A model generated the notes under the pieces. The model was not told the origin of the DNA. It saw only the letters and a list, made by a program, of their open reading frames with translations, and did not search any database. A stretch of 64,000 bases of DNA, from the NCBI RefSeq assembly GCF_021532615.1, contig NZ_JAKGAQ010000001.1, positions 496,001 to 560,000 on the forward strand. Reading direction: 5' to 3'. A program made the translations under genes and the position numbers. This stretch comes from Octadecabacter dasysiphoniae. GTDB lineage: Bacteria; Pseudomonadota; Alphaproteobacteria; Rhodobacterales; Rhodobacteraceae. This document shows, in pieces, positions 15,340 to 24,714 of this stretch; the first letter of the stretch is position 1; every line of letters starts with the position of its first letter.

Positions 15340-15413
15340 TGGAGGCGAGTAGGAGAATCGAACTCCTGTACACGGATTTGCAATCCGCTGCGTAACCACT
15401 CCGCCAACTCGCC
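15340..15413 (-). tRNA. tRNA-Cys (anticodon GCA), carries the integration site
   Basis: A complete 74-base tRNA including encoded CCA. The acceptor stem GGCGAGT pairs with ACTCGCC, the anticodon stem GCGGA/TCCGT encloses TTGCAAA with anticodon GCA, and the T arm is AGGAG-TTCGATT-CTCCT. The discriminator base is T, as in tRNA-Cys. The 3' part from the anticodon onward was supplied by the island, whose T stem differs from the displaced host copy at 5108-5154 by compensating changes that keep base pairing. It should be functional. Confidence 0.95.
15367..15386. repeat. Right attachment-site core (att repeat)
   Basis: Second exact copy of TGTACACGGATTTGCAATCC, inside the intact tRNA-Cys from the variable loop through the anticodon loop. 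With 5135-5154 it delimits the element. Confidence 0.9.
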
Positions 15414-15574
15414 GCCTTGTGGTCTGGGCTGCGTTTAGCGGCCAACGGCGCCGGGTTCAATGGGGGAATTGGTTGACTTGGGCGGTTGTGCAAATGTCGC
15501 GCAAAGGGCCGTTGCCCACGCCACTGCGCTGTGGCATGAAGAACAGGTAGAATCTGAACGAAAGAGTTTAGCTC

Positions 15575-16228
15575 GTGGCCAACTACCAAAACCGCAGAAA
15601 TCTGATGGTCGACACACAGGTCCGCCCGTCTGATGTTACCAAATTCCCGATCATCGAAGCCCTGCTTCATATTCCGCGCGAAGACTATGTGCCGGACGAT
15701 AAGCGCGATGCGGCCTACGTTGGCGAAAACATTGCGATTGGCGGCGATCGTGTTCTGCTTGAACCACGCACATTGGCGAAGATGCTGGACGCGCTTGATG
15801 TGCAGCCCAGCGATGTTGTGCTCGATCTTGGATGCGGGTTTGGCTATTCAACGGCGGTTCTGGCGCAGCTTGCTGATTTTGTCGTCGCTGTTGAGGATGA
15901 CGCGGCCCGCGCCGAAGAGGCGCAGCAAATCTTGTCATCCCACGGCGTAGACAATGCGGCGGTGTTCGAAGCACCCCTGGTCGAAGGTGCGGCGAAAAAT
16001 GGCCCCTACGATGTGATTATTCTGCAAGGTGCTGTGGAAACCATTCCTGACGCGTTGTTGGCACAGATCAAGGAGGGCGGGCGCATCGCGGCAATTTTTG
16101 CCGAGGGTGCGTTGGGCGTGGTCCGTGTGGGCCGCAAGATTGACGGCATCGTCAACTGGCGCATGTCGTTTAATGCAGGTGCGCCTGTGTTGCCCGGTTT
16201 TGCCAAAGACGCGGCATTTACGTTTTAA
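15575..16228 (+). CDS. Protein-L-isoaspartate O-methyltransferase family protein
   Basis: A 217-residue Rossmann methyltransferase of the PCMT family. Its opening is NRRNLMVDTQVRPSDVTKFPII, the S-adenosylmethionine loop VLDLGCGFGYST lies at about 81-92, and DVIILQGAVETIPDAL is near 145. PCMT repairs isoaspartyl residues with S-adenosylmethionine. Rhodobacterales carry this shorter homologue directly before tolC, so its true role may lie with that secretion gene. The start is GTG at 15575. The tolC gene follows after 61 bases, probably in one operon. It is the first chromosomal gene right of the island. Confidence 0.8.
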   Translation: MANYQNRRNLMVDTQVRPSDVTKFPIIEALLHIPREDYVPDDKRDAAYVGENIAIGGDRVLLEPRTLAKMLDALDVQPSDVVLDLGCGFGYSTAVLAQLADFVVAVEDDAARAEEAQQILSSHGVDNAAVFEAPLVEGAAKNGPYDVIILQGAVETIPDALLAQIKEGGRIAAIFAEGALGVVRVGRKIDGIVNWRMSFNAGAPVLPGFAKDAAFTF

Positions 16229-16289
16229 ACAACTTCAACGGTAGGGGCCGCATGGGCCGCCCCGAGTAATTCTAAACGGGGACTTGATC

Positions 16290-17657
16290 ATGACCAGCTG
16301 CCGGACGTTCCTTGCAATGTGTTTTGCTGCAACTGTATCCGCATTGCCTGTCAGTGCAGAAAGCCTTGGCGATGCGTTGCGTGACACCTACCACAATTCC
16401 GGCCTGCTGGATCAAAACCGTGCGTTGTTGCGGGCCGCAGACGAGGATGTTGCACAGTCATTGGCTGCATTGCGTCCCGTGATCACGTGGCAGGCGCAGG
16501 CGATTTATGCGACGTCATCTGCGGCAACGACAAACAGCTTGTCAGACAGCCTTGATGGGACGATTTCCGTCACGGCGAGCCTTTTGTTGCATGATGGTGG
16601 CGCAAGCGCACTGGCAACCGAAGCGCAAAAAGAACTGGTGCTGCAAACGCGCCAAGGTCTTGTTCAGGTTGAACAGCAAGTCCTGTTTCGCACCGTGTCT
16701 GCCTATATGGAAGTGCGTCGCGCGTCTGAATTTCTGGCCCTGCGCCGCAGCAATGTCGGTGTGATCACTCAGGAATTGCGCGCAGCACGGGACCGGTTTG
16801 AAGTCGGTGAAGTGACGCGCACAGATGTGTCCTTGGCCGAAGCCCGCCTTGCCGCCGCGCGCAGCCTTTTGGCCGCAGCCGAAGGTGGTCTTGTGCAGGC
16901 CAACGAAGAATATCGCGCGGCGGTCGGGCGTGTGCCGGGCCGTTTGGCCGTGGTCAGCCCTGCGGATGTGCAACAAGATCTTGAGGCCGCGCGGGCCTTT
17001 GCGGTGCGCCGCCATCCCGATGCGCTGGGCGCGCAGCATGCCGTGTCCGCCGCAGAACTTAACATCCGTCGTGCCCAAGCGGCGCTAAACCCCACTGTGG
17101 GGTTGAGCGGAACATTGGGTTTGAACGACACCGGTGATGCCACCCGTCAACTAAGCCTGACCTATGGCGGCACGATTTATCAGGGCGGCCAGCTGCAATC
17201 GATTATTCGACAGGCGCAGGCACGTCGAGATGCATCCCGTGCGTCCCTTTTGATCACGTCCCAAACCATCAGCCAGAATGTGGGCAATGCCTATGCGCTT
17301 TTGTCGGTGGCCCGGGCCAGCCGCGATGCTTCGACCCTGCAAGTTACTGCAGCCCGCACAGCATTTCGTGGTGTGCGCGAAGAAGCCACATTGGGTGCGC
17401 GGACCACGCTTGATGTGTTGAACGCGGAACAAGAACTGCTGGATGCGCAGGCAAACGCGATTTCTGCGCAAGCGGATGAGGTCGTAGCCAGCTATCAGGT
17501 ATTGGCGTCTATGGGCCTGCTGACGGCGGAACACCTGAACCTCGGCGTGCAATCCTATGATCCGACAGCCTATTACAACCTCGTGCGCGACGCGCCGGCA
17601 ACGGTATCGCGCCAAGGTCAGGCGCTGGATCGTGTTCTGGAATCCATTGGCGAATAG
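16290..17657 (+). CDS. tolC: TolC-family outer membrane efflux protein
   Basis: A 455-residue outer-membrane channel subunit for type I secretion and efflux. A signal peptide (FLAMCFAATVSALPVSAES, cleavage near residue 23) is followed by two repeated OEP domains of long helices and strands. Typical landmarks are LGDALRDTYHNSGLL, the RFEVGEVTRTDVSLAEARLAAA helix near 175 and its repeat RTTLDVLNAEQELLDAQ near 375. ATG 16290 is chosen over TTG 16284 because GGGGA lies 8 bases upstream. No transporter or adaptor gene is adjacent, which is normal for this family. Confidence 0.9.
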   Translation: MTSCRTFLAMCFAATVSALPVSAESLGDALRDTYHNSGLLDQNRALLRAADEDVAQSLAALRPVITWQAQAIYATSSAATTNSLSDSLDGTISVTASLLLHDGGASALATEAQKELVLQTRQGLVQVEQQVLFRTVSAYMEVRRASEFLALRRSNVGVITQELRAARDRFEVGEVTRTDVSLAEARLAAARSLLAAAEGGLVQANEEYRAAVGRVPGRLAVVSPADVQQDLEAARAFAVRRHPDALGAQHAVSAAELNIRRAQAALNPTVGLSGTLGLNDTGDATRQLSLTYGGTIYQGGQLQSIIRQAQARRDASRASLLITSQTISQNVGNAYALLSVARASRDASTLQVTAARTAFRGVREEATLGARTTLDVLNAEQELLDAQANAISAQADEVVASYQVLASMGLLTAEHLNLGVQSYDPTAYYNLVRDAPATVSRQGQALDRVLESIGE

Positions 17658-17749
17658 ATAACAGTTTAGTTGATCAAATCCCGACTATCTGTTGTTTGGA
17701 TTGTTTCGGCAGGGTAAACAGTACACCTGAGGCCAAAGCAGGATAAACA

Positions 17750-18676
17750 ATGTCCGATCCCGTGACGAACGTAGAAATCGAAGACGTCTTGTCGTCCATC
17801 CGTCGCCTTGTAAGCGATGGAGATAAGGCGCGTACGCGTGATCCGGCCCCGGTTGAGGCGACCGATAAGGCACCACAATCCGAAGCCGAAGAAGCCCCCG
17901 AATCGACACCGCAAAACGATTTGTCGGATCGTCTGGTACTGACGCCCGCATTTCTTGTGGTGGATGGGGACAATGAACCCCGCGACGCCGATCATGCGCC
18001 CCAAGACGATGCAAATGATGATGGCGACGACGAGTGGCACGAAGAAGACTGGCCGGACCAGCAGCCCGAGCCCGAAGCCGAAAGCGATGTGGACGAGGCC
18101 CCGCTGCCGCTGACGGAAATGGTTTTCGAAGACGTCGATGATGACCCATCCCCGGACGATAGCGCGCCGTCCGCGACAGATCGTTCCGGCCTTGTCGCAA
18201 CGATAGCCGAACTCGAAGCGGCGATCAGTGCTGGTGACGATGATTATGAACCGGACGGCAGCGAAGCGGTGTCTGAAACAATCGCTTGGCCTGGTGCCAC
18301 GGCGCGTGATGTGGACGCGATCGAAGATGCCGACATCAGCGATGAAACCGAAGACGACGCCGTCCATGACGATGAAAACCACGAAGACGCACAGCAGGGC
18401 GTCGAAACAACTACGTCAGACCACCAAGACGCCGAAGACGTCCCGACAGATGCCGACGAAAGTGCTGAGCAGATTGACGAATACGGTGACGATGATCTTG
18501 ATGGACTGCTTGAAGCAGGCGGGGCGACGCTGGACGAAGAAGCCCTGCGCGAATTGGTGTCCGAAGTCGTGCGCGAAGAACTGACAGGCCCGCTGGGCGA
18601 ACGCATCACACGCAACGTGCGCAAACTGGTCCGCCGTGAGATTTACCGCATCCTATCCAGCCAGGAATTCGACTAA
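17750..18676 (+). CDS. PopZ-like (DUF2497) acidic polar organizing protein
   Basis: A 308-residue protein with a PopZ layout. It has a short N-terminal helix ([16 protein letters not shown], 8-23), a long, very acidic, disordered middle of about 235 residues dominated by Asp and Glu, and a C-terminal helical block ([16 protein letters not shown] to the end) matching the DUF2497 oligomerisation region. PopZ forms a polymeric scaffold at the cell pole and tethers the centromere in Caulobacter. Here the middle is longer and more acidic than Pro/Glu-rich PopZ linkers. It overlaps convergent cobQ by 4 bases. Family call is moderate; polar function is inference. Confidence 0.68.
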   Translation: MSDPVTNVEIEDVLSSIRRLVSDGDKARTRDPAPVEATDKAPQSEAEEAPESTPQNDLSDRLVLTPAFLVVDGDNEPRDADHAPQDDANDDGDDEWHEEDWPDQQPEPEAESDVDEAPLPLTEMVFEDVDDDPSPDDSAPSATDRSGLVATIAELEAAISAGDDDYEPDGSEAVSETIAWPGATARDVDAIEDADISDETEDDAVHDDENHEDAQQGVETTTSDHQDAEDVPTDADESAEQIDEYGDDDLDGLLEAGGATLDEEALRELVSEVVREELTGPLGERITRNVRKLVRREIYRILSSQEFD

Positions 18677-20130
18677 AGCGGCACAGTTTCGGCGAGGTTG
18701 AGCAGGCCGTCAATGTCCAAATGGGCCTCAAGGTGGTCAGCCAGTGCGTCAAGCGTGGCATCGACACCCGCATCGTAGTGCATCGTTTGAACCGGCGCGC
18801 CGATGCCCGCCATATAGGCGTTGCGAAATCCGTCAGACGTGAACAGCCCATGCAAATAGCAACCTTTGACGCGCCCATCGGCGCTTGCGGCACCGGCGCG
18901 CCGACTATCCAGTGTCAGCCAACCGTTGCGGCCGTCCGGCCCCGTCGTTTCGCCAATATGGATTTCATAACCTGTCACAGGATCGCCCGTCGCGTCATAG
19001 GTTGCGTTGCTGAGGGTGACAGTCTTTTGCGCGGACATCACGGTTGTGACATCCAGCAACCCAAGCCCGCGCACACGGGTTGCAGGGCCTTCAATGCCTT
19101 CGGGGTCTGCAATTTCGCGACCCAGCATTTGATAACCGCCACAAATCCCCAAGACATGCCCACCGCGCCGAACGTGGGCCAGCAAATCCGTATCCCACCC
19201 TTGCGCGCGAAAATGCGCGAGGTCGGCAATGGTGGATTTTGACCCCGGGATCAGCACGAGGTCCGCATCGCCGGGCAGGGGGCGTCCCGCCTCTATGATT
19301 TCAACGGTGACATCAGGCTGGGCTGCCAGCGGATCAAGATCATCGAAATTGGCGATCCGGTTCAGACGGGGCACGACGATTTTGATCGCACCACCTTTGC
19401 GGGTCGCCACATCCATCACGTCTTCGGCAGGAAGTTTCCATGCGTCCGCAAACCACGGCACAATCCCCAGCGGCACCCAACCGGTATGATCGGTGATTGC
19501 TGTCATGCCTTCAGCGAACAGCGTCGTGTCACCGCGAAATTTGTTGATGGCAAACCCTTTGATCCGCACGCGGTCATGGTCAGGAAGGATAACATCGGTG
19601 CCAACCAATTGCGCAATCACACCGCCGCGGTCGATGTCGCCGACAAGGATGACAGGGCAATCCGCTGCCTCTGCAAAGCCCATGTTGGCAATGTCGCCTG
19701 CGCGCAAATTCACCTCAGCCGGTGATCCTGCGCCCTCTATCACGATAAGATCATGTGCAGCCGCAAGGCGGTGATAACTTTCGAGAACACGCGGGATCAG
19801 GTCGGCCTTACGCGTCCCGTATTCACGTGCTTTCATTGTGGCGAACCGTTTGCCTTGCACGATCACCTGCGCACCCACATCCGTTTCAGGCTTGAGCAAG
19901 ACGGGATTCATATCGGTGTGCGGTTCAAGCCCGCAGGCCCGCGCCTGCAGTGCCTGTGCGCGGCCAATTTCACCACCATCCGTCGTCACGGCGGCATTGT
20001 TAGACATGTTCTGCGGTTTGAAGGGGGCAACCGACAAACCACGGCGCACGGCTGCGCGCGCGATGCCAGCCACCAACATGGATTTCCCCACATTGGATCC
20101 CGCCCCTTGGATCATGATTGCCTTCGCCAT
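18673..20130 (-). CDS. cobQ: Adenosylcobyric acid synthase (glutamine-hydrolysing)
   Basis: A 485-residue CobQ that amidates the b, d, e and g side chains of adenosylcobyrinic acid diamide, in the cytosol. The N-terminal dethiobiotin-synthase-like domain shows [13 protein letters not shown] (about 6-18), [11 protein letters not shown] and a MNPVLLKP segment. The C-terminal class I amidotransferase domain has [11 protein letters not shown] with the nucleophile Cys and GCYLHGLF with the active-site His. The start at 20130 is chosen by GGAGG 6 bases upstream; the open frame runs on to 20490 without a start signal. No cobalamin riboswitch was recognised upstream. Other cob genes are not adjacent. 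Confidence 0.95.
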   Translation of the reverse strand: MAKAIMIQGAGSNVGKSMLVAGIARAAVRRGLSVAPFKPQNMSNNAAVTTDGGEIGRAQALQARACGLEPHTDMNPVLLKPETDVGAQVIVQGKRFATMKAREYGTRKADLIPRVLESYHRLAAAHDLIVIEGAGSPAEVNLRAGDIANMGFAEAADCPVILVGDIDRGGVIAQLVGTDVILPDHDRVRIKGFAINKFRGDTTLFAEGMTAITDHTGWVPLGIVPWFADAWKLPAEDVMDVATRKGGAIKIVVPRLNRIANFDDLDPLAAQPDVTVEIIEAGRPLPGDADLVLIPGSKSTIADLAHFRAQGWDTDLLAHVRRGGHVLGICGGYQMLGREIADPEGIEGPATRVRGLGLLDVTTVMSAQKTVTLSNATYDATGDPVTGYEIHIGETTGPDGRNGWLTLDSRRAGAASADGRVKGCYLHGLFTSDGFRNAYMAGIGAPVQTMHYDAGVDATLDALADHLEAHLDIDGLLNLAETVPL

Positions 20131-20181
20131 GCGCATCCTCCACGGTACGTGTCTAGCAGGCGCGTAGGTAAGGGGAAGAGC

Positions 20182-20757
20182 ATGTATACACCGACGCATC
20201 TGATTTTCGGGATGGCCGCGTTCGGACGCCCTGACGCGCCAAAGATAACGGCCGCAGCGATTGCTGGGGCGGCGATCCCGGATCTGTCGCTTTATCTGTT
20301 GGCGGGCACGCATTTGTTGATCCTTGGCACCGATCCGCAGGTCGTCTTCGGCGAAATGTATTTTTCGGACGCGTGGCAAAGCGTCTTTCGAATAGACAAT
20401 TCTTTTTTGGTGTGGGGGATGGTGTTGGCCTTGGGGCTGGCGCTGCGCCGTGCGTGGATCGTTGCGTTGGCGGGGTCCGCGTTGCTCCATATCGGGTTGG
20501 ATTTTCCGCTACATCATGATGATGGCCGCGCGCATTTCTGGCCGATCACGAATTGGATATTCGAAAGCCCGGTAAGTTATTGGGACCCTGCACACTTTGG
20601 GCGCATCTTGACCCCGATCGAGGTTCTCGTGTCGTGGGGCGTGTGCGCGTGGCTAAGTCAGCGGTATAGGGGATCGGCCATGCGCGCCGTCATCGGCGTG
20701 TTCGGCCTGTTGCAGGTGCCTGTTGCTTACGCTTGGGTTGTCGGGGTCGGGACGTAA
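20182..20757 (+). CDS. YdjM-like inner-membrane protein (predicted metal-dependent hydrolase family)
   Basis: A 191-residue protein. It has an N-terminal [13 protein letters not shown], a following [19 protein letters not shown], and a central [23 protein letters not shown] with clustered His and Asp, as in LexA-binding YdjM/DUF457 proteins. About five membrane segments are visible. It is divergent from cobQ (51 bases apart), and its homologues are sometimes annotated as cobalamin proteins through that neighbourhood alone. AAGGGGAAG precedes the ATG. Function unknown. Confidence 0.65.
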   Translation: MYTPTHLIFGMAAFGRPDAPKITAAAIAGAAIPDLSLYLLAGTHLLILGTDPQVVFGEMYFSDAWQSVFRIDNSFLVWGMVLALGLALRRAWIVALAGSALLHIGLDFPLHHDDGRAHFWPITNWIFESPVSYWDPAHFGRILTPIEVLVSWGVCAWLSQRYRGSAMRAVIGVFGLLQVPVAYAWVVGVGT

Positions 20758-20777
20758 CCGCAATATCGCAAAAGAAA

Positions 20778-20805
20778 AACGCGACCCCGAGCAGAGGGCC
20801 GCGTT
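20778..20805. terminator. Bidirectional terminator between convergent genes
   Basis: AACGCG (20778-20783) and CGCGTT (20800-20805) pair perfectly, extended inside by CCC/GGG. A run of A lies to the left and TTCTTT to the right, so it can serve both the YdjM-like gene (plus) and the DUF6280 gene (minus). Confidence 0.65.
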
Positions 20806-20832
20806 CTTTGGCAGTCTAAACTTTGGAAACGA

Positions 20833-21165
20833 TTAAGCGGCTTGGCTTTCGAGTTCAGCGGCTTCGGCCACTGCACGACGTTCGCTTTCTTCACGTGACA
20901 GCGCCACGGAGGTGCGAACACCTTTGCCTACGAAGTCCATCAGACCTGTCACAACGCGTTCGTTGGGGTCGATGCCAGCACAGGACAATACTTCGCGACC
21001 ATCGCGGGACCGGGCCCAGCGTGCGATCTGTTCTGGTCCGTTGCCATACTTCTTGTCGTCTGCAATCGCGTCATCCAACGCGGCCAAGACCACAGCCGCA
21101 AATAGCTTGCGTGCGCGGTTGCCTTGTTCGTTGTTGAATGCTGTGCCGTCGACGAAATCTCGCAT
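20833..21165 (-). CDS. DUF6280 family protein
   Basis: A 110-residue soluble protein: MRDFVDGTAFNNEQGNRARK, then an Ala-rich helix AAVVLAALDDAIADDKKYG, and a C-terminal SREESERRAVAEAAELE helix. I recognise it as a conserved Rhodobacterales protein of unknown function (the DUF6280 name is from memory). Its long upstream gap (223 bases to efp) is shared with divergent efp. It has a bidirectional terminator after its stop. No catalytic motif is visible. Confidence 0.65.
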   Translation of the reverse strand: MRDFVDGTAFNNEQGNRARKLFAAVVLAALDDAIADDKKYGNGPEQIARWARSRDGREVLSCAGIDPNERVVTGLMDFVGKGVRTSVALSREESERRAVAEAAELESQAA

Positions 21166-21388
21166 ATTCGGTCCTTGTTGTTATTAGCCTTGTATCTGGC
21201 GTGATGGCACTTATGCCCTGTATCCGCCCGATTCGGGGTTCTTCATTTGGAATGGCAGCCATGCGTTTATGGCATACCTGCGACTCTCAGTAAACAGTAT
21301 CTGGTTGGCTTGCGCGGTGTTGCGACCCAAGATATAGGGTCCGTTAAACTTCCTTCAACCTTTTGACATCATTTGGACACATTTGAGC

Positions 21389-21952
21389 ATGGCAAAGATT
21401 AACGGCAACGAAATCCGCATTGGTAACGTGCTTGAGCACAATGGTGGCCTTTGGGTCGCAGTCAAAACGGATCATGTAAAACCTGGTAAGGGTGGTGCGT
21501 TCGCACAAGTAGAACTGCGCAACCTGCGCAATGGTTCCAAGCTAAACGAACGCTTCCGGTCCGCCGACAAAGTTGAGAAGGTCCGTTTGGAGCAAAAAGA
21601 TCAACAATTCCTCTACGAGACGGATGGAATGTTGACGTTCATGGACACCGAAACCTACGAGCAGATCGAACTCCCGTCCGAGCTGTTGGGCGAACGCCGC
21701 CCGTTCCTGCAAGACGGGATGATCGCCGTTGTAGAATTCCACGAAGACGAAGCGCTGAACGCGCGTCTGCCGCAAAAAGTCACCTGCCGGATCGTTGAGA
21801 CCGAACCAGTGGTAAAAGGACAGACCGCGGCCAATTCGTTCAAGCCCGCAATTCTGGACAATGGTGTGCGTGTGATGGTGCCGCCGTTTGTCGGGCAGGA
21901 TACGGATATCATCGTCGATACCGAAACGATGGAATATTCCGAACGTGCGTAA
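21389..21952 (+). CDS. efp: Elongation factor P
   Basis: A 187-residue EF-P, the normal length, with all three beta-barrel domains. [17 protein letters not shown] opens domain I, and the modification loop is KPGKGGAF with Lys34 at the tip. LPxxV-type and C-terminal [10 protein letters not shown] and IDTETMEY motifs follow. It rescues ribosomes stalled at polyproline. Lys34 is the residue beta-lysylated by EpmA/EpmB in enterobacteria; neither enzyme is in this window. The ATG at 21389 is chosen over an upstream TTG because MAKI is the family start. Confidence 0.95.
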   Translation: MAKINGNEIRIGNVLEHNGGLWVAVKTDHVKPGKGGAFAQVELRNLRNGSKLNERFRSADKVEKVRLEQKDQQFLYETDGMLTFMDTETYEQIELPSELLGERRPFLQDGMIAVVEFHEDEALNARLPQKVTCRIVETEPVVKGQTAANSFKPAILDNGVRVMVPPFVGQDTDIIVDTETMEYSERA

Positions 21953-21976
21953 CAACGACGTTTTCGGCAAACGGAT

Positions 21977-22708
21977 TTACGGGCGGCGCAGCAATGCGTC
22001 GCCTGCTTTCATGTCGCCTGTTGCGCGATCAAACCGAAGGTGTGCCAACGCGCGACCATCGCTTTGTGTAAACAAAGTGCCTGCCGGTTTCCCGTCTGCG
22101 GTGATATCGGACCCCATGGGGGCGCTGCCCTCAATCTCGACTTGGGTCAGGCCCTTTTTCAGTTCTGTCTTGTGCTTCATCCGTGCGGCGATTTCCTGGC
22201 CGACATAGCAGCCTTTTTTGAAATCCACCCCGTTGAGGCGTTCAAACCCGGCCTCAAGGATATAGGTGTCCGGTGTCAGCTCGATCCCGGTTTCGGGGAT
22301 GATATGGGCCACGCGCAAGGCGTCCCAATCGGTATCATCCGACTGGTTTGTGTCTGAATACATCCGCCACCCCAGATCAGGATGGCGCGGATCGGGCAGG
22401 GCACCGTCAGGGGCCGGACCTGTGCCGCGCGACACGACCAAGGGCATTTCGTCGATCTGCACATCTGCGCGGAGGCGATACATCGCAAGGCGCTGCGCCA
22501 GCGTCGGGGCGTGGGACGTTGCAACATCAATCAGGATCGTGTCACCGCGCGTCGTGATGAAAAAGTCGGCAATGTATTTGCCCTGCGGCGTGAGCAGGGC
22601 GGCATAGACCAGCGCGTCGCGCGATTTGGTCACATCGTTTGTCACCAATCCCTGCAACAAATCGGCGGCGTCGGGGCCCGTCAGGCCGATGAGGGTACGA
22701 TCAGTCAT
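21977..22708 (-). CDS. ygfZ: Folate-binding YgfZ/CAF17-like protein
   Basis: A 243-residue GcvT-like protein with the family signature KGCYVGQEIAARM (about 171-183). It also has an N-terminal TLIGLTGPDAADLLQGLVTNDV segment. YgfZ binds tetrahydrofolate and helps assemble or repair Fe-S clusters in radical-SAM and other enzymes. The signature Cys is present. It is followed upstream by the MsbA-like exporter on the same strand (9-base gap), so they may share an operon. Confidence 0.9.
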   Translation of the reverse strand: MTDRTLIGLTGPDAADLLQGLVTNDVTKSRDALVYAALLTPQGKYIADFFITTRGDTILIDVATSHAPTLAQRLAMYRLRADVQIDEMPLVVSRGTGPAPDGALPDPRHPDLGWRMYSDTNQSDDTDWDALRVAHIIPETGIELTPDTYILEAGFERLNGVDFKKGCYVGQEIAARMKHKTELKKGLTQVEIEGSAPMGSDITADGKPAGTLFTQSDGRALAHLRFDRATGDMKAGDALLRRP

Positions 22709-22717
22709 GAGAGGTAC

Positions 22718-24589
22718 TTAAGAACCCGCAGGACGTCTGAAAAGGCGCGCGAGGAAAGATCGTTTCGGTTGATCCGCCTTGTATGTTTTGGTGGCCTTGC
22801 GCGGGCGGCGGGGTTGTTCGCTGACTTGTTTGCCGTCGCGAAACTGCAAACGGTACAGATCGGCATAAAGCCCGCCACGGGCCAGCAGGGCATCATGAGT
22901 GCCTTCATCTACAACGCGGCCTTGGTCCATCACCACGATCTTATGGGCGTTTTGAATGGTGGACAGGCGGTGTGCGATCACCAGCGTCGTGCGCCCTTGT
23001 GCGAGCGTATCAAGCGCGCTTTGCACGATGGCTTCTGATTTTGTGTCCAATGCGCTGGTCGCTTCGTCCAGCAACAAGATCGGCGTGTCGCGCAGCAAAG
23101 CCCGCGCAATGGCGACGCGCTGGCGTTGGCCGCCCGACAGGTTTGACCCGCGCGGACCTGCGGGGCTTTGCAACCCGTTGGGCAGATTGGGCAGGAAATC
23201 CGCGACATGGGCGGCAGTCAGGGTGGCCTGCAATTGGTCATCATCCACGTCCGTGCGCCCCAAAAGGATATTGTCGCGCAGGGTTTCGTCAAACAGTGCT
23301 GCGTCTTGGGACACGGTAGAAATCCGGGCGCGCAAGGCATCAAGCGCGACGGTTTCGATCTGTGTGTCATTCAACAGGACTTTGCCAGATTGGGGTTCAA
23401 CCAGACGTGTCAGCACATTGAACAACGTGCTTTTGCCCGCGCCGGATGCCCCCACCAGTGCGGTTGTCTGGCCTGCTTCGGCGATGAAGGATGCCCCGTT
23501 CAGCACGGGAAGTTCACCGTAATTCAGATGGACGTTATCAAATTGGACGCGCGGCGCATCCATCGGCGGCAAGACGGGGGCGGGTGGCGACACCACCGTC
23601 GCCTTGGTGTCAAACACGTCCAGCAAACGGTCAATCGCGGCGGCCGCAGCCTGCCACAGCCCTGCAATATTGGCGAGCCGGCGCAGCGGATCAAACGCGA
23701 TCGCCATTGCCGTGAAGAACGACATGAACTGGCCGACTGTCTTTTCGCCGTCAATAATTTCGGACCCGCCGTAGATGATGACCGCCAAAAAGCCCAAGCC
23801 CGCCATGATATCGACCGTGCTGGACATCAGGCCTTGGCCGAACGACGCCTCTGTTTCGGTGCTGACGCGGCGTTTCATCAGGCGCTGGTATCTTTTGGCC
23901 TGATAGTCCTCAAGGCTGTTGAGCTTGATTTGTGATATGCCGTGAAACACCTCGTCCAGACGGGTGGACATATCCGCGGACACTTCGCGCGCGATACGGG
24001 CCTTGCGACGCACGAAAGATTGCAACGCGAAGGACGGGATAACCACAACAGGAATGCCCAGCATTGCAATCAACATCCATTGCCAGTCAATCCACATGGC
24101 AACAGAAAACAAACCAATAACGGCGACGAAATCGCGTGCGACGCCGGTCACAAGGGACGTCCACACACCGCTAAGCGCCTGCACATCGCCCTGCACACGT
24201 TCGATCAGCTGGCCGGGTGGGTGGATCTGGTGATAGGCCGTATCAAGCCCGATCAGGTGATCCATAAGGTCTGATCGCATTGCCGCGCCGCTTTTTTCGG
24301 ACACGTATTTCATGATCACACGTTGGCCCAGGGCGGTCACCGCACGGATCAGAAAAATCGCCAAGATAAGAAGTCCGACCAACCAGATACTGCCGGTTTC
24401 GCCGCCCACAAAGATGCGGTCAAACATAGGTTGCATCATAATGCTGAGAGAACCGAACGTCAGACCTTCGGTGACCATCAACACAACGGCAACCGCCAGC
24501 CAGCCTTTGTGGTGGCTTAGATATTCGCTCCATAGCCATTTCATCATGGGGACGCTGGTGCGTTGTTCGGGTTCGATTGGGGTGGTCAT
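22718..24589 (-). CDS. MsbA-type ABC exporter (membrane and ATPase domains fused)
   Basis: A 623-residue half-transporter. The N-terminal half has six membrane segments and the coupling helix region DLMDHLIGLDTAYHQIHPPG. The nucleotide-binding half has Walker A GASGAGKST (near 382), signature LSGGQRQRVAIARA, Walker B ILLLDEATSALD and a switch His in VIAHRLST. A strongly basic extra tail follows (QPRRPRKATKTYKADQPKR). Candidate substrates are lipid A or other lipids or drugs; the sequence does not decide. Confidence 0.87.
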   Translation of the reverse strand: MTTPIEPEQRTSVPMMKWLWSEYLSHHKGWLAVAVVLMVTEGLTFGSLSIMMQPMFDRIFVGGETGSIWLVGLLILAIFLIRAVTALGQRVIMKYVSEKSGAAMRSDLMDHLIGLDTAYHQIHPPGQLIERVQGDVQALSGVWTSLVTGVARDFVAVIGLFSVAMWIDWQWMLIAMLGIPVVVIPSFALQSFVRRKARIAREVSADMSTRLDEVFHGISQIKLNSLEDYQAKRYQRLMKRRVSTETEASFGQGLMSSTVDIMAGLGFLAVIIYGGSEIIDGEKTVGQFMSFFTAMAIAFDPLRRLANIAGLWQAAAAAIDRLLDVFDTKATVVSPPAPVLPPMDAPRVQFDNVHLNYGELPVLNGASFIAEAGQTTALVGASGAGKSTLFNVLTRLVEPQSGKVLLNDTQIETVALDALRARISTVSQDAALFDETLRDNILLGRTDVDDDQLQATLTAAHVADFLPNLPNGLQSPAGPRGSNLSGGQRQRVAIARALLRDTPILLLDEATSALDTKSEAIVQSALDTLAQGRTTLVIAHRLSTIQNAHKIVVMDQGRVVDEGTHDALLARGGLYADLYRLQFRDGKQVSEQPRRPRKATKTYKADQPKRSFLARLFRRPAGS

Positions 24590-24714
24590 GCAAGGGTTCC
24601 TGCTAAAGCGTTGATTTTATGTACGCGTAAACACCCGTTGGTGAAAGGGTGGCATTGACGCGCCTCAGCACTTGGATAGTCTCTCATCAAGGGCCGCACA
24701 TAAGGACGCTTTGC

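Larger units (their letters stand above)
5135..15386. mobile_element. Integrative mobilizable element in tRNA-Cys
   Basis: A 10.25 kb insertion bounded by an exact 20-bp direct repeat. A tyrosine integrase sits beside the intact tRNA and a displaced tRNA fragment lies at the far end. Contents from left: HTH replication-type protein with internal iterons, MobC-like protein, HEN-type relaxase with two nested mob genes, toxin/antitoxin, a four-gene defence-type operon, a small membrane protein, an XRE repressor, two excisionase-like DNA-binding proteins and the integrase. There are no conjugation (type IV secretion) genes, so transfer would need a helper. The 9.0-13.0 kb part is visibly more AT-rich than the chromosome on either side, supporting recent acquisition from another source. 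It could equally be described as an integrated mobilizable plasmid. Confidence 0.93.

Noticed and set aside
20131..20181. Cobalamin riboswitch upstream of cobQ
   Set aside because: The gap to the divergent gene is only 51 bases, too short for a riboswitch, and no B12-box-like sequence is seen.
18673..20490. CobQ with a 120-residue N-terminal extension
   Set aside because: The open frame continues upstream, but CobQ starts at MAKAIMIQG with a GGAGG site at the right distance; the extension overlaps the divergent gene.
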